From Nepenthes gracilis (Eukaryota > Streptophyta > Magnoliopsida > Caryophyllales > Nepenthaceae), in contig BSYO01000019.1 in the NCBI GenBank assembly GCA_033239525.1, forward strand, positions 9,840,592-9,904,591: a stretch of 64,000 bases of DNA. The letters are read 5' to 3'. The notes under the pieces were generated by a model. That model made no database searches, had not been told where the DNA came from, and worked only from the letters and a program-made list of their open reading frames with translations. Of the stretch, positions 10,111 through 21,727 are shown in pieces (position 1 is the first letter of the stretch; each line of letters begins with the position of its first letter). A program made the position numbers and the translations under genes.

Positions 10111-12230
10111 CTGAGCTAGTTAGTGAAAAAGGGAGTTAGAAGAATTGGGAAGAGACAATGAGGAAAAAAGGGAGCCATAGGCTAGGTTGAAGTAATGACT
10201 TGGAGAATCAGGCAAGTGTACTTTCAATTTTAAGTTTAGATTTTAATACAAGAGTACTTTGGAGCTTGTTTTCTATGTCATTGCTTTGATAATTATGTTC
10301 TAAATCCCATTACGAAACATGCATGAATTTTATGATTCTGAACTACGTTCCATATTTTGAGAACCTGCAAGTCCTGACTCTGATTTCGTGCTTTAGCACA
10401 TATTTTATTGTTCATATTACAATTGGAATTGCGTTGCATGAAAATAGTTCTTCACTTTAATTTTTATTTGTTGGCCCATGTTTCTGTTTATTTTATGACC
10501 GGACTACCTTGCATGGAAATCCTGTATGGAAATTGGAATGTTAAAAATATGAAGGCCTTTTTGAAATTGACCGAAACATGGAATACGTGAACTTTGAATC
10601 AGCCTTGAAATATGATGAATTTTATTTAAACTTTGAATAAGTGCTTCGGACCTAGAACTATGATATAGTCAGATAAGGTTCTCCAACATGAGTTAAAACG
10701 TTACGGTGGTAATCAAGGATAACTCCATTCATAAAGTGATACGTGGTCCGCCCCTCCTCGAGACGTAAAGAGAGGACAGAAATTTGAAATTTTGGACTTT
10801 GGATTCTAAATGGAAATGGATATGAAATTGAAATTATGGCCTTTGATTGTGTGGAGTGAATATAATTTACCATTGATTACTCTCCCCCTTGGCTAATAAG
10901 GTCTGCTAGCTTGGGTCCCTTTGAACAATGGAAATAACACGGCATTATGGACTTAAAAAATTTAGCCTTGCACATGAACTTCGAAAATTAATATTGCATT
11001 ATGAACTTTGGATTTTGACATTGGACTTTGTACTTCGGAAAAATTGACATTAAAATATGGAATATTGTATTTTGAACTGTGACCTTCGAAAAATGGTATC
11101 GAATCAAGAACTTTGGAATCGGTATTGATCATGAACTCCAGTATTTTCTATGACTCTGTGTTATTGCATTCATAATTTATATTGCATATTTTTAGTACCT
11201 TATTGAATTTTGACTCACTCTATTATAATTTTTCCCCTATATGAGACTATAAAACTAATACCGGACGAGTAGGAATAGACAAAGTCTAGTAAGAAGGAAT
11301 TTTGGAATCGGAAAGCCTGTTGAAGATTTTTGAGAATTTTGATAGTCTTAAATGTGATTATCTCCAATTGTGAATGAATGCATGACTATGTTGTCACTTG
11401 TATACATTTTGGAATAGATCTGCTTCCGCCTTTAACTTTTGGTTATAGTCAAGTTTTAGAATGACATTTCTGTACAAATTTTGGTTTAATAAAATGAAAT
11501 GTTAAAAGAATTGGAGCCATGAATATTACATGGCGTTGGATGATCCTGTGTACGTATTGTGAACATATGTATAAAAATCTATATTTTGTATGCTTGCATA
11601 TGTGGTCCAGTCTGGACCGTCTCCCTTGACTATTTCATCTTTGGACTTAGCTTTAGACAAATTTTGATGGGAGGATTTTGAAGTGTAAAAAAAAAATCTA
11701 CTCCGTCACACGTGTCTTGCCTTTACAGCTTCAGGATATGGCCGGCGGCCTTGGCACGATTATAAATAAGGCTGCTCAAGCTTACCCAGAGCTCAAAACT
11801 TCCAGGCCCCTGGGGGAATGCGTGCAGAGTTTAGAGCTCAAACTCACTGAAACTGAGGGCCGCATTTTTTCCCTAGAGGGCCAGCTGAAGGAACAGGAGA
11901 TATTGCACATCGTCCTCCGTGGGAGAAATCTCTTACTGAAATAGGAGCTTCGGACTTCGTTGAAGCCTGACGACATTGCTCCGACCCTAGAGCGTAAGTA
12001 CCGGGACGCATTGACATGTGCTATCGGGTCATAAAACTTTTGGTCCCGGGGTTCCCTACTTCTCTTTTTGACTCGAAGAACTCCAGTAACCAACACAAGA
12101 ACGACTTGGTTGGTCTCCCATCACGCTGGAGGTCTCTTGAGCCTTCATGATCGGGGCCGTCCACCAAGCCGGAGTTCTCTAGACAGTCAAGGTCCCCGAA
12201 GCAGGCAAGAACCTCAGCTCCCTAATGTTT

Positions 12231-13141
12231 CTTGTTGCACACACATTTTTTTATGTATGCATATTGTTGTACATATGTTGAATACATTAATAAAATTCAT
12301 ATTGTTTAAGTGCAAATGTCTCATTTGTCTTACTCGGACTGCTTGAGTGTCTGGTTCTTTTATGACATGCTATCAAAGAGACTTAGTCTCATGCTAGCTT
12401 AATGTCTAAACCTTTTGACTGTCTTAAGTCGAAGATACTACTTCAAGGTTCATCGCATGCTTGCCGTTTTAATCCCCATAAGTTTTAAATTCAACCTCAA
12501 AGGTTGCTTGGTATCCTGCCAAGTTTTAAGTATGGCCTCTTAAGCCGTTCAGATACAGTCGAGTTTTATGTACGACCTCTTAGGCCGCTCGGACATAGCC
12601 GAGTTTTAAATATAACTTTTTAGGCCGCTCAGATATTGTTGAGTTTTAGAGTAAGTGAAAGGGTTTCCTTCACTTAATTTAGGGGTAGCCTAGGTCTTAC
12701 TGATCAATGAGATGACGTAAAAACATTCAATGAAATCCAAGATGATAAACAGGTTAAAGTCATTTTATTATATTCGTAAAACGTGTTACATTAGATGGTG
12801 TGTTTCGCCTTACTTGGCTATCTGTATATAGATTTATTGGTAGTATTTCTTAAGGTGTATGGCAATCCATATCCGAGGGATTAGTCTGCCTTCTTAGATA
12901 TGTAATTTATACGCCCCATTTTGAATGATGATCGAGACTAGGAATGGCCCTTTCAATTTGGGGAGAGTTTATTCTAGCTGGTATTTTTACCCGTGGCCTC
13001 TATACTCTTTCGTACTAGGTCTCCAATTTCAAATTGTTACACCTTCACCTTCCAATTGTAATATCGGGCTACCCTTTGCTGGTACGTCGCTATTCTCAGC
13101 CTTACAAGGTCTCGTGCTTCCTCAAACGTATCAAGATTTTC
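12231..13141. other. Decayed Tat 3' region
   Basis: No intact gene. It includes short imperfect repeats of 'GAGTTTTA..T..GACCTCTTAGGCCGCTC' around 12500-12650 and AT-rich sequence. It links the antisense gene's end to the integrase C-terminal side. Confidence 0.5.
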
Positions 13142-14064
13142 TCAAAGTCTTTGGTCATTGTTGCTCGGATTGAAGCACTCGTCCTTTAAGCTTGGAAGTC
13201 CGACTTCCATTAGAATGACCACTTCTACCCCGTAGCACAGGCTGAAGGGTATTTCTCGAGTAGGCTCTCTTGGAGTCGTCCTGTATGACCATAGCACTGA
13301 TGGCAGCTTGCCGACCCATGAACCCCCGGCGTTATCTAGTTTCATCTTCAGTCCGTGAAGTATCGTGCGGTTCATGACCTCCATTTGACCGTTGTATTGT
13401 GGGTATGCGATCGACGTATGTACGCGCCTTATTCTTAGGTTTGCGTAATACTTGGTGAACCTTTTTTCTAAGAATTGGGTCCCATTATCAATCACAATGC
13501 ACTCTAAAATCCTGAACCTACAGACGATATTCTGTTGGACGAAATCTGTTGCATTCTGCTTTGTGATGAACACTAGTGGTAAGGCCTCTACCCATTTAAT
13601 GAAATAGTCGATCCCCACTATTAAGAACTTCCTTTGTCCAGATGCTGCCGACAATGGCTTGAGTATGTCTAACCCCCATTGTGCGAACGACTAAGGAGAC
13701 CACAAAGTCTTGAGTTTCGTGTGCGGCTGGTGGGGCAAGTTGCCGTGGACTTGGCAGTTTTCAGATTTCCACACAAAGTCCATGGCATAATGTTTCGTGG
13801 TCAGCCAGTAGTACTCTTGTCTCATGAGTTTGAATGTGTGGTTCTTGCCCCCGATGTGAGATCCATAAATCCTAAGGTGCACTTCTCCGAGAGTGTAGTC
13901 AGCCTCTTCAAGAGAGAGGCACCGTAGGTGGGGGCGGAGAAACATCGCTTATACAACTGGTCGTCCATGATGGTGTACCATCCTGCTGTCTTCTTCACCT
14001 TATTGGCTATGTCCGCGTACTCAAGGTAATGTCCGTTGGTCAAATACCTAAGGTATGGGGTCAT
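13142..14064 (-). pseudogene. Tat integrase, decayed
   Basis: On the minus strand the zinc-binding N-terminus lies at about 13700-14064 in two frames (KRCFSAP, then a GEVHLRIYGSHIGGK-type segment). The DDE core lies at 13142-13654. Core landmarks are VGIDYFIKWVEALP (first Asp), IVIDNGTQF (second Asp) and YNGQMEVMNRT (Glu), followed by LWSYRTTPREPT. Order and motifs fit a Ty3 Tat integrase. Frames are broken between the N-terminal and core parts, so no active enzyme is encoded. Confidence 0.88.
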
Positions 14065-14073
14065 TCAATTGTC

Positions 14074-14125
14074 AAGTTCTGAGATCTGCTTTTTTTTTTT
14101 TTAGTAAGTAAGTTCTGAGATCTGC
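14074..14125 (-). repeat. Poly(T)/poly(A) micro-insertion with 16-bp target duplication
   Basis: AAGTTCTGAGATCTGC occurs at 14074-14089 and 14110-14125. The 20 nt between are T13 then AGTAAGT. On the minus strand this is 7 nt plus poly(A) flanked by a duplicated target, the scar expected of a severely truncated LINE-type insertion. Replication slippage is an alternative. Confidence 0.65.
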
Positions 14126-14406
14126 ATTACTTCTAATTCTAGATCTTCTACATTGGGTCTTGCAAGGACCTCTCGCATTCCTCTGGCATATTGCTTGAGG
14201 TCACCTGAGGCTGCTACCTTGGTGAGCTGGTCAGTCTTCTAGTTTTTCTCTCACGGAATGTGGATCATCTGTACCTTCCCAAAGGATGTGATCAGTCCTT
14301 GAACCTTCGATTGGTATCTGGAAAGTAGTGGGTTGTTGACCTTAAAATTTCCTCGGACTTGGTTGATAACTAACTCAGAGTCACTATAAACTACAAAGTC
14401 CTTGGC

Positions 14407-14685
14407 CTAGCACTCCTTTGCTAACCAAAGTCCAGCAAGTAGGGCCTCGTATTCAGCAACGTTGTTAGTTGTTGGGAATCCAAGGATCATTGAATACTTG
14501 ATTTTCGACCCTTCAGGTGTCCTCAACACTATGCCAGCTCCACAACCGTCCTTTATGGATGGGCTGTCCACATGCAGAGTCCAGGCAGCTAGGCTGTGTT
14601 CTTCCTCAACATCACAAGTGTCCAAGGTCTCCAAAGTTGGATTCGTCGTCTCGACAATGAAGTCTGTCAAGGCTTTGCCTTTCAA
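14407..14685 (-). pseudogene. Tat second (archaeal-type) RNase H domain
   Basis: The frame includes AAWTLHVDSPSIKDGCGAGI, VLRTPEGSKIKYSM and TNNVAEYEALLAGL, matching the extra RNase H of Tat elements, with the metal-binding Asp in LHVD and the Glu in AEYEAL. It lies between the first RNase H and integrase, as expected. It is cut short by a stop after LAKEC. Confidence 0.85.
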
Positions 14686-14953
14686 GGTCGCCCTTGGACG
14701 GACCTCTATGTCGAACTAACCCAATTCAATGGCCCACTTGATCAACCATCCCAACGTTTTTGGCTTCTGCAGGATCATTCTCAAGTGTTGGTCGGTCAGG
14801 ATGATAATCTTGTGTACCTAAAAATATGGTCTGAATTTTTTTTTGCGGAGTACACAAGCACTAGAGCCATCTTTTCTGCGTGAGAGTACCTTGTCTCAGT
14901 GTCAACCAGGATCTACTGACATAATATACAGGCTATTGTTTACCATGCTGTTC

Positions 14954-15950
14954 TCAAATCAAGGCTGACCACAAGACGGTCTCAGATACTACAAGGTATA
15001 AGTACAACTCCTCGCCTGGTTGTGGAGAAGTCAACAACGGAGGGTTTAGGAGATACCTCTTGAGGCCTTGGAAAGCTTTTTCGCAATCAGTCGTCCAATG
15101 AAAATCATTTGTCTTGGTACCCCTTAAAGCCTTAAAAAATGGCAAATACTTCTCGACTAATTTGGCCAAGAAGCGGGACAGGGCCGCCAGCCTTCCAGTG
15201 AGCCTTTGGACATCTTTCACAGTCCGATGGCTCGTCATATCTATGATGGTTTTAATCTTTTCTGTGTTAGTTTTGATCCCTCGACATGATATGATGTAAC
15301 CTAAGAACTTTCCAAACGTCATCCCAAATATATACATTTAGTTGAGTTGAGTTTCATCTGGTGCGCTCTTAGAACATCAAACATCTCAGACAAATCTCGT
15401 ATGTGGTCTTTGGTTACCTTGCTTTTGACGAGCATGTTGTCCACATAGACCTCCACATTCCTCCCAATGTGATCCTCGAACATCTTATTTACAAACCATT
15501 GATAAGTAGCACAGGCATTTTTGAGGTCAAAGGGTATGACCTTGTAGCAATATGTCCCTTGATCCATCATAAATGAGGTATGCTCCTCATTTTTGGGACT
15601 CATCCTTATTTGGTTGTAACCCGAACGCATCCATAAAACTCAAAAGTTCATATACGGACGTCGAGTCTACAAGGGAATTGATCATTGGCAAGGGAAAGTT
15701 GTCTTTCATACATGCTTTGTTGACATTTGTGAAGTCTACACATATCCTTCACTTCCCATTACTCTTTTTTATCATGACCACGTTGGACAGCCAGTTAGGG
15801 TACTGTACCTCTCGGATGAACCTAGTGTCCAAGAGCTTCTTCACCTCTTCCTAGATAGCCACCACCTTTTCCACTGAGTAATTCTTCCTTTTCTACCGAA
15901 CGGGCTTATGACTAGGATCTAAGCCTAACTTGTGGGCCATTACTCCAGTC
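14954..15950 (-). pseudogene. Tat reverse transcriptase and RNase H, decayed
   Basis: RT palm segments at 15319-15630 read GYNQIRMSPKNEEHTSFM, then CYKVIPFDLKNACATYQ and EVYVDNMLVKSK. The catalytic YVDD is YVDN, an Asp-to-Asn change in a metal ligand. The connection and first RNase H follow in another frame at 14954-15337 (FLGYIISCRGI, LTGRLAALSRFL, DCEKAFQGLKRYL). Upstream finger sequence continues to about 15950 after a frameshift near 15625. It encodes no functional polymerase. Confidence 0.88.
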
Positions 15951-16505
15951 GGTATCCTAGGAATGTCAATTGGTGTCCAAGTAAAAACGTCCAAGTTCTC
16001 CCTTAGGAAGCTGATAAGCTGGCCTCGGAAAGCTTGTGATAGAGAGTTTACTATCTGGATGGTCTTTTTGGATCTCTGGGATTCAAAAGGACTCGATCAA
16101 TGACTTCTCCAAATTCGGCCTGTTGCAACGTTACCTCATCATAGAAGTCCAAGTCTTCGATGGGATGAGGAAGTGGCATCTGGGTGATTTAGGACAGATA
16201 GCATGTCCGTCTGGCAGCTTAGTCTCCGATGACCTTGCTAATCCCACATGGCGTTGGGAACTTCATCTTTAAATGTGGGATTGAGGTCACGGCTCCAAAT
16301 GCCGTCAGGCAAGGGCGTCCGAGGAATGCGTTATAGACCGAGAGAAGGTTTACTACAGAGAAGCAAAGGGTCCTTGACGATATCCTCGGATGGGTCCCTA
16401 ATGTGACCTCAAGTTAGACGACTCCCTGCACTGGCACTGGCTTGTTATCTAGCCCATAGAGGGGTCCTTTAATTGTAGTCATCTAACTTCTTTTGAGTCC
16501 TAATT

Positions 16506-16778
16506 TTAAAAAATTTCAAGATAGAGAATATTGCACAAGCTTCCATTATCAATAAATATTCGTTTCATCTGATAGTCTAAACTACCGTCTAAAACGAGTG
16601 TTGTTACAACCAAAGGGTCAGAATGAGGAGATGTTACATGGGCCATATCTTCGTCACAGAAACTAATGACCTCGTTCCTAAATTCTACCCTAGGTTTCTT
16701 ATTCTTCGCCACTGAATCCTCTCGAGTGCCACCTCTGATCCGGCGGGTGAAAATCATGTTGACCACCCCGGTGGCCAC
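16506..16778 (-). pseudogene. Tat aspartic protease region
   Basis: Near the end of this frame is RIFIDNGSLCNILY, matching the Tat protease motif (VDNGSS.DILY) with the catalytic Asp. Upstream is ISFCDEDMAHVTSPHSDPLVV, typical of the linker that precedes it. It sits between gag and RT as expected. Confidence 0.8.
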
Positions 16779-16859
16779 TCTGCCTCTTGGTTGGTCAGCC
16801 TCACCCGCTTCTACTATTCGGATGACTGCACAGGTCTTTGCAAGAAGCGGTTAAGGTGA

Positions 16860-18390
16860 CCTCTCTTGATCAACTTCTCCATTTCCTTCTGTAATGTCCT
16901 GCAGTTCTCAATACCATGACCTCCACAACAGTGATAGTGACAATATTTAGACTGATCACCACCTTTTGGGTTCTTTAATATCTTGGGCCATTTAAAAAAC
17001 TTTTCATTCCGAATCTACATTAGAATGTTGGTATGTGAGTCGTTCAAGGAAGTAAGGTTAATGGGACTGTACTCCCTATGGACATTCTGCTCGGACTTCT
17101 GGTGCTTCTTGGGCATTCGGAAGACTTGTCGGTCTTTGTGCCATCTTTTTTCATCCACTGCCCTCGGAGAGAGGTTCTCTACCTGAATGGATCTCTTCAT
17201 ATTGTTCGTTTCTTTGGCCGCAACGTAAGCTCTTGCTATAATCTCGGCCTCCCTGAATGTCTACGGACCCTTGTGCACGAGGTGCTTAAAGAAATTACCT
17301 ACCTCCAGTGCGGACAGAAAAGCGGTTAGCTTGATTCCATCGGTCAACTTTGAGATCTGCCTGGCCTTGGATATGAAGTAGGACAGAAAACTCTTCAAAC
17401 TCTCCCAGGCCCCTTACTTCATGCGAACAAGGTGCTATGATTACTTCTCAATCCTCTAGTTGGAAGCGAACCGGGAGAGGAAAGCTTCTGCCAACTCATT
17501 GAACGAATGAATGAAGTTCGCAGGCAACCCATAGAACCAGATCCTTGCGTTACCCTTGAACGTCAAGGAGAAGTACTGGCACATTGTCATCTCATCTAAG
17601 CCATAGAGGCTCAGATGTTCATGGAAGTGATCCAAATGGTTCATAGAATCTATGCTTCCATCATAGGTATTGAGATTTGGCATTTTGAACTTTAGGGGAA
17701 CCGGCCTCGTCCTAATCTCCATTGTGAATGGAGATCTGCGGAGGTCAGCAGCTCCTCTCTCAGCATCGCCAAAGACTCGATGAAATACCTTATTGAGCTT
17801 TTCTTCAACTTGAGGCGATGCTGTCATCTTTTTCTCGTTGAGGTAAGTCCTCAATTCGTAGAGGTGTTGCGCAACTTGCTGCTCCAGACGGCTCCTAGTC
17901 CTCGAAGGGACTTCTTTGAGAGGAGCTGCGTCCTAAACGACGCACTCCTGGCCATCGCGGACACAACGAGGCTTTCGCCTTTCTGTGCTTTCCTTCTGTA
18001 TCCGAGGGCCTAAGCGCTCTTGAAGACGCGATGGGGCTCTGCTAGTCAAGGCAACCTGCATCTAAGGGGCCTCATGTTGAGTGGCTTGTTTGTTGGGGTG
18101 TTTCTTCTCGTTTTCCTTCTTCTAGGACGTCACGATTTGAGCGGCCTTAGATAGCGCCTCCTTCATTCGCGCATCGATCTTTGAACAAAGGCTCTGGATG
18201 GCCTTAGACATATCATCCATTCTCAGTGCCAGCGCCCGCGCATAAGGATTAGGATGATCTTCTACTCTGACACAGGGTGCAAGGCCATTGCCGCCTGAGC
18301 ACGCTTCTCTGATAGGAGCGCTGGTCTATCCTTGGGTGTTCACCATTTTTTGAATTTCTTGAGGAATGCGTTGAGCTGACTTTTTATTGC
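16860..18390 (-). pseudogene. Tat gag, decayed
   Basis: At 17456-17854 the retrotransposon gag domain reads SPFTMEIRTRPVPLKFKMPN, NTYDGSIDSMNHLDHF and LTFKGNARIWFYGLP. Near 16890-16960 the minus strand has a CHYH..GGHG..NC zinc-knuckle-like segment. The rest of the 1.5 kb is gag-like with many stops. It begins just inside the primer site. Confidence 0.82.
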
Positions 18391-18392
18391 GA

Positions 18393-18412
18393 TTTTCACA
18401 AACGGTGCCAAA
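18393..18412 (-). other. Tat primer-binding region
   Basis: The minus strand reads TTTGGCACCGTTTGTGAAAA directly after the 5' LTR end (GATGCAACA). This matches the TTTGGCGCCGTCTGTGGGAA-type sequence found after Tat and Athila 5' LTRs. Confidence 0.75.
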
Positions 18413-19167
18413 TGTTGCATCCTCAAATACTTACTCTGCGGGAGATACGAGGATCTACAGCAATACCAAAGAGTGCTTTGTGCGAAAGGGAAGGAGAGCG
18501 AGAATGACACGTGGAGTTTTATGTGAAAAACCTTCTCTTAAATGAGAAGAAAAAATTACGAAATTTTAGTCCGAAAACTGCTTTCACTATCTAAGGGTTC
18601 AAATACAATAGACCAAGGACCGAGTATATGGAAACTTAGAAGAGTCACTCTTGCTACACAAGTCCTCACTATGACACAATGTGGTTTTCAATTCTTTCTC
18701 TCTTCTCTATTACGGCTAGTAAGAGCAAATGTTGGGATCTTTTGTTTGATAAATAATTAATGTATTTACAGTGGTAAGCTTTCCATTGAGAGAAATCCAT
18801 GTGGGGTTGGCGTGTGCAGGAGATCTTGCCACCAACTCTGTAAATTCATTTTGTTGTGTCAGAAAGGTTGTCTGCAGGTCCGCCTGGTATGACGTTTCTT
18901 CTACAAGGTCACATATTCTGTTGGCCATCATTCTCCTTATAATCTGATAGGGTCAGCCACCAAATCTCTGGCACGCCAATTTTACAGGTGGGACAGCGTC
19001 TGAGACCCATCTTGAATCCACAGGCCTAAGTAGACTTTGAGTCCATTGTGCTACATGAGTCGACCTCGTGTCTGGACCTCTTGGGCCTATTATTACGTCT
19101 TCATTACATCAGGGCCCAACTGCAGGGAAATGTATCCTAAAGTAGGCCTTGGATATCAGAACCTATT
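18413..19167 (-). repeat. 5' LTR of the Tat element
   Basis: About 755 bp, aligning to 4145-4914. The inner boundary (TGTTGCATCC on plus) is fixed by the primer region. The outer end, about ATATCAGAACCTATTA, is less sharp. There are many substitutions relative to the other LTR. Confidence 0.82.
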
Positions 19168-19440
19168 AAGGTTAAAACACATTTATATCAAAGAATATTT
19201 TATTTTAAATGATCATATCAAAACCTATTGCCATGATAAGTTTAATTGGATATAAATTAATGCAGTAGTAAGGAATTACCTTTAAAGATATTTTGGAATC
19301 ACTATTTAACAATCCTTAATACACCATCAAATAATGTAGTATCTTTTTATCCATCTAATATTGTGTGAATCTATTAATAAATAAATAGAAAAAATGTTAC
19401 ATGATAAAAATGACCTAGAATGGTTAAAAGTTATCTTCTA

Positions 19441-19494
19441 AGATCAATTCGTTTATACTTAACAAAAAAAAAAAAAAAAAAAAAAGATCAATTC
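19441..19494 (+). repeat. Poly(A) micro-insertion with 10-bp target duplication
   Basis: AGATCAATTC occurs at 19441-19450 and 19485-19494, enclosing GTTTATACTTAAC plus about 21 A. It has the same architecture as 14074-14125, on the opposite strand. It is consistent with a 5'-truncated LINE/SINE-type retroposition. Confidence 0.6.
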
Positions 19495-21021
19495 ATTTTT
19501 TATGTGACTTAAAAAATCAAGCATACACATTTGTATCTAAACGAATATCATGTAAGTATAAGCTTAGGCAAATATTGAAGAGTCAAAAATCACTTTATAT
19601 TTTACCTAGTTAATAATGTCAATTTCATGCTAGTGTTAATAATATCAAAATGGAAACCTTTTTTTTTTGTTATCCAAATGAGGGAGAAAAGGAAGGCCAT
19701 AATATAAGATCCATTAAAGAGAGAGTTAGTACTCGAAAATCATTAATGAGAGAGTCAGGACCACGTTGCCCGTGCAAATAGGCATATGCAGCAAACACAA
19801 ATACAAACGCACACTTATAAAGCTTACATATATGTGTTCGGCATCATCTTTAACCAAAAGGCTAAGCTAATATATTATAAACTAACTCACATTTATGTAA
19901 CAATACAACTTCGTTTAATTATTCAATGTAAGAAAATTTATTAGTACACACGTAATTCCAACGAAGAATGCGTAAGCATCCCTTATGGGAAAATAACGGG
20001 AGATAAAAACATATTTGTCCAAGAAGGGTGCCTCATGTGTGGTGCAAATGCGTCTGGAGAGTGGGAAGGGTGGTGATGAACGTGCCAATCGGGCAAGCCA
20101 ACTCCATTCTTCAAACGACTCTTGAAGTAATGGGGATGTAGTCCATGTTGATTCTCCATTATACCTGACTCTTTTCAGTTGATAACCATGAACTAGTACC
20201 CATACCCACACCATCGCCCATACCAATGCCCCATGTCTGTTGCTTTGTAATCATTGAAATAGGTGATATGTCAGCTTCTTTCTATCCTGTACATGGATCT
20301 AACAATCAAGGTTAATAATTCCCGTCATTAGTTGTGCTGACTCTGTTCACTTTGGCAGAACGAGTCAGTGATAGCCCAGATGGAGCAGTGAAGTGAAAAT
20401 GGAGGGCAGGATCCAGAAGGAGAAAGCCAAGGAATACAAGAAGAGGGAAGCACAATCTTACAGCATCGAGTAAGTGAAAAGATGCAAAGGGAGTAGGTGA
20501 AATCAAATGCAAGTTTGTAAAAAGTCAAGGTTCTCTTTGGGGCTGCTATGCCGTACTCGAATGCAGAATGCAGCAGCAGAGCAGAAGCCCAGGCCAATGG
20601 CAGCTGACAGCAATGCTTCATGGAAAACCAGAGATGCATTTGGTGACAGAGCAGGTAGTTGGAGCAGAGCCAGTTTCAGTGTGCTTGTGTTTCTCTTCAG
20701 TTCTGCGTAAATGCACTAATATGTTCAAGCGAAGTACAGTTGAGTTCCACACTTCCTGTCAATTGTTGCAATTTGTGCGAATTGAGAGAAGCTAAATTAT
20801 AAAGTAAATCTTCTCTCCCCACCAAAAAGTGCAAGACGAAAAGCATTGAGACATAGCTAGCGGAACAGGGGCCCTGACTTATGGCTTAGATCGTTACCTC
20901 CGATGCCCAAAGGACACAGTGAAGCCTGGTATATTGCAGGGCATACATGCTTTTTACAAGCAGACGTTTGCAGGGCATTGCTTGTATAACCTTGCTACCA
21001 CCATTTTAGTGTAACGATTAC

Positions 21022-21071
21022 CCTATTGAAAGGAGAGGTCATGTGTCCTATTGAAAGGAGGGGTCATGTGT
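21022..21071. repeat. 25-bp tandem duplication
   Basis: Two adjacent copies of CCTATTGAAAGGAGRGGTCA plus TGTGT, differing at one base. Confidence 0.85.
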
Positions 21072-21336
21072 GAATTAGACAGATTAGCATTGTTACTAGA
21101 GGAAAAATTCAATTTGCAATCCCACTAAATCTGATAATGACTTCTGAACTTGGTGTGAAAATTTTGAAGCGGCAGGTCATTGACCCCAAAGTGATTAGCA
21201 TTGGCATAATGGTAAAGTCCACTATATTACAATCTAGATGTTGGTCAATTCATGGAAATAATATTTTATACAAATATATTCATAAGACTGCGTAACCCAC
21301 TTAAATCCTTATATACTCGGTTACCAATGCACTAAT

Positions 21337-21727
21337 CTCGGGTAATGGATTGTACACTAATGCCAAATGGCAAATTGGACTGACCTGCAGGAATAAATTC
21401 TAGAGCACCCTTAATAACCCAACAAACACTTCAATTGCTCACCCAGCTCCAAATAACAAACTCCATATCCTGACTTCTTTCTCTGCATGCTGGCTAAGCA
21501 ATGACCGAAGGTATGTAGGAATGCTGGGCTGAGCTCGGGTAATGGATTGTATACTAATGCCGAATGGCAAATTGGACCGACCAGCAGGAATAAATTCTAG
21601 AGCAGCCTTAATAACCCAACAAACATTTCAATTGCTAACCCAGCTCCAAATAACAAACTCCACATCCTGAGTTCTTTCTCTGCATGCTGGCTGAGCAATG
21701 ACCAAAGGTATGTGGGGATGCAGGGCT
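21337..21727. repeat. 197-bp tandem duplication
   Basis: 21337-21533 is repeated at 21534-21727 with about 8-10% divergence. Both start CTCGGGTAATGGATTGTA and share CCCAGCTCCAAATAACAAAC and TTTCTCTGCATGCTGGCT. No coding role is seen. Confidence 0.88.

Larger units (their letters stand above)
9144..11710 (+). mobile_element. Solo LTR, family copy A
   Basis: It runs from TGTGAGATCCTGATTC to CTCCGTCACA, 2567 bp, flanked by a perfect 5-bp target duplication CGTGT (9139-9143 and 11711-11715). The start matches copies B, D and E (TGTRA..YC.GATTC.AAAATAT). It holds a minisatellite at about 9240-9960 and a TATA box at 10103. It lies in the small intron of the Tat antisense gene. No primer site, gag or pol of this family is next to it. 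Confidence 0.88.
7564..12230 (+). pseudogene. Antisense gene of the Tat element (gypsy-type transposon domain), split by solo LTR A
   Basis: It is plus strand, antisense to the Tat gag-pol, a layout known from Grande/Retand-type elements. Around 7564-7956 the frame has the pattern of the plant putative gypsy-type transposon domain (GRHFLVPMELYVIMRALEIT, then QPNAIKYLVSLCVFA). Frameshifts follow to 8530. Another part reads to 9086. A 5' splice site (AAG|GTATCC) lies at 9086/9087, a branch-type TACTAAC at 9133-9139, and a 3' splice site (TTTACAG) at 11728. Without the inserted LTR the intron is about 70 bp. The exon from 11729 reads LQDMAGGLGTIINKAAQ and then a heptad-like acidic coiled coil (SLELKLTETEGRIFSLEGQL) to a stop at 11942-11944. 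Beyond it the frame is decayed to about 12230. The function of such antisense products is not established. Confidence 0.75.
4145..19167 (-). mobile_element. Old Tat-lineage Ty3/gypsy retrotransposon, nested and decayed
   Basis: This is a minus-strand element of about 15 kb including later insertions. Read on the minus strand its order is 5' LTR (18413-19167), PBS-type sequence, gag, protease, RT, RNase H, a second RNase H, integrase, a long 3' region and 3' LTR (4145-4914). The extra RNase H after the ordinary one, the ACCGTYTGTGRAAA-type primer site and an antisense gene with the plant 'putative gypsy-type transposon' domain are marks of the Tat lineage (Grande, RIRE2, Retand, Ogre relatives). 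The LTRs are clearly diverged and every open frame is broken, so it is old. Nested inside it are solo LTR copy A, TRIM-like LTRs, an unrelated LTR with PBS, a tRNA-like piece and a poly(T) micro-insertion. No target duplication is certain at the outer ends. Confidence 0.88.

Noticed and set aside
20312..20710. Several overlapping 60-100-codon frames on both strands
   Set aside because: Mutually overlapping, low resemblance to any protein, no splice support.
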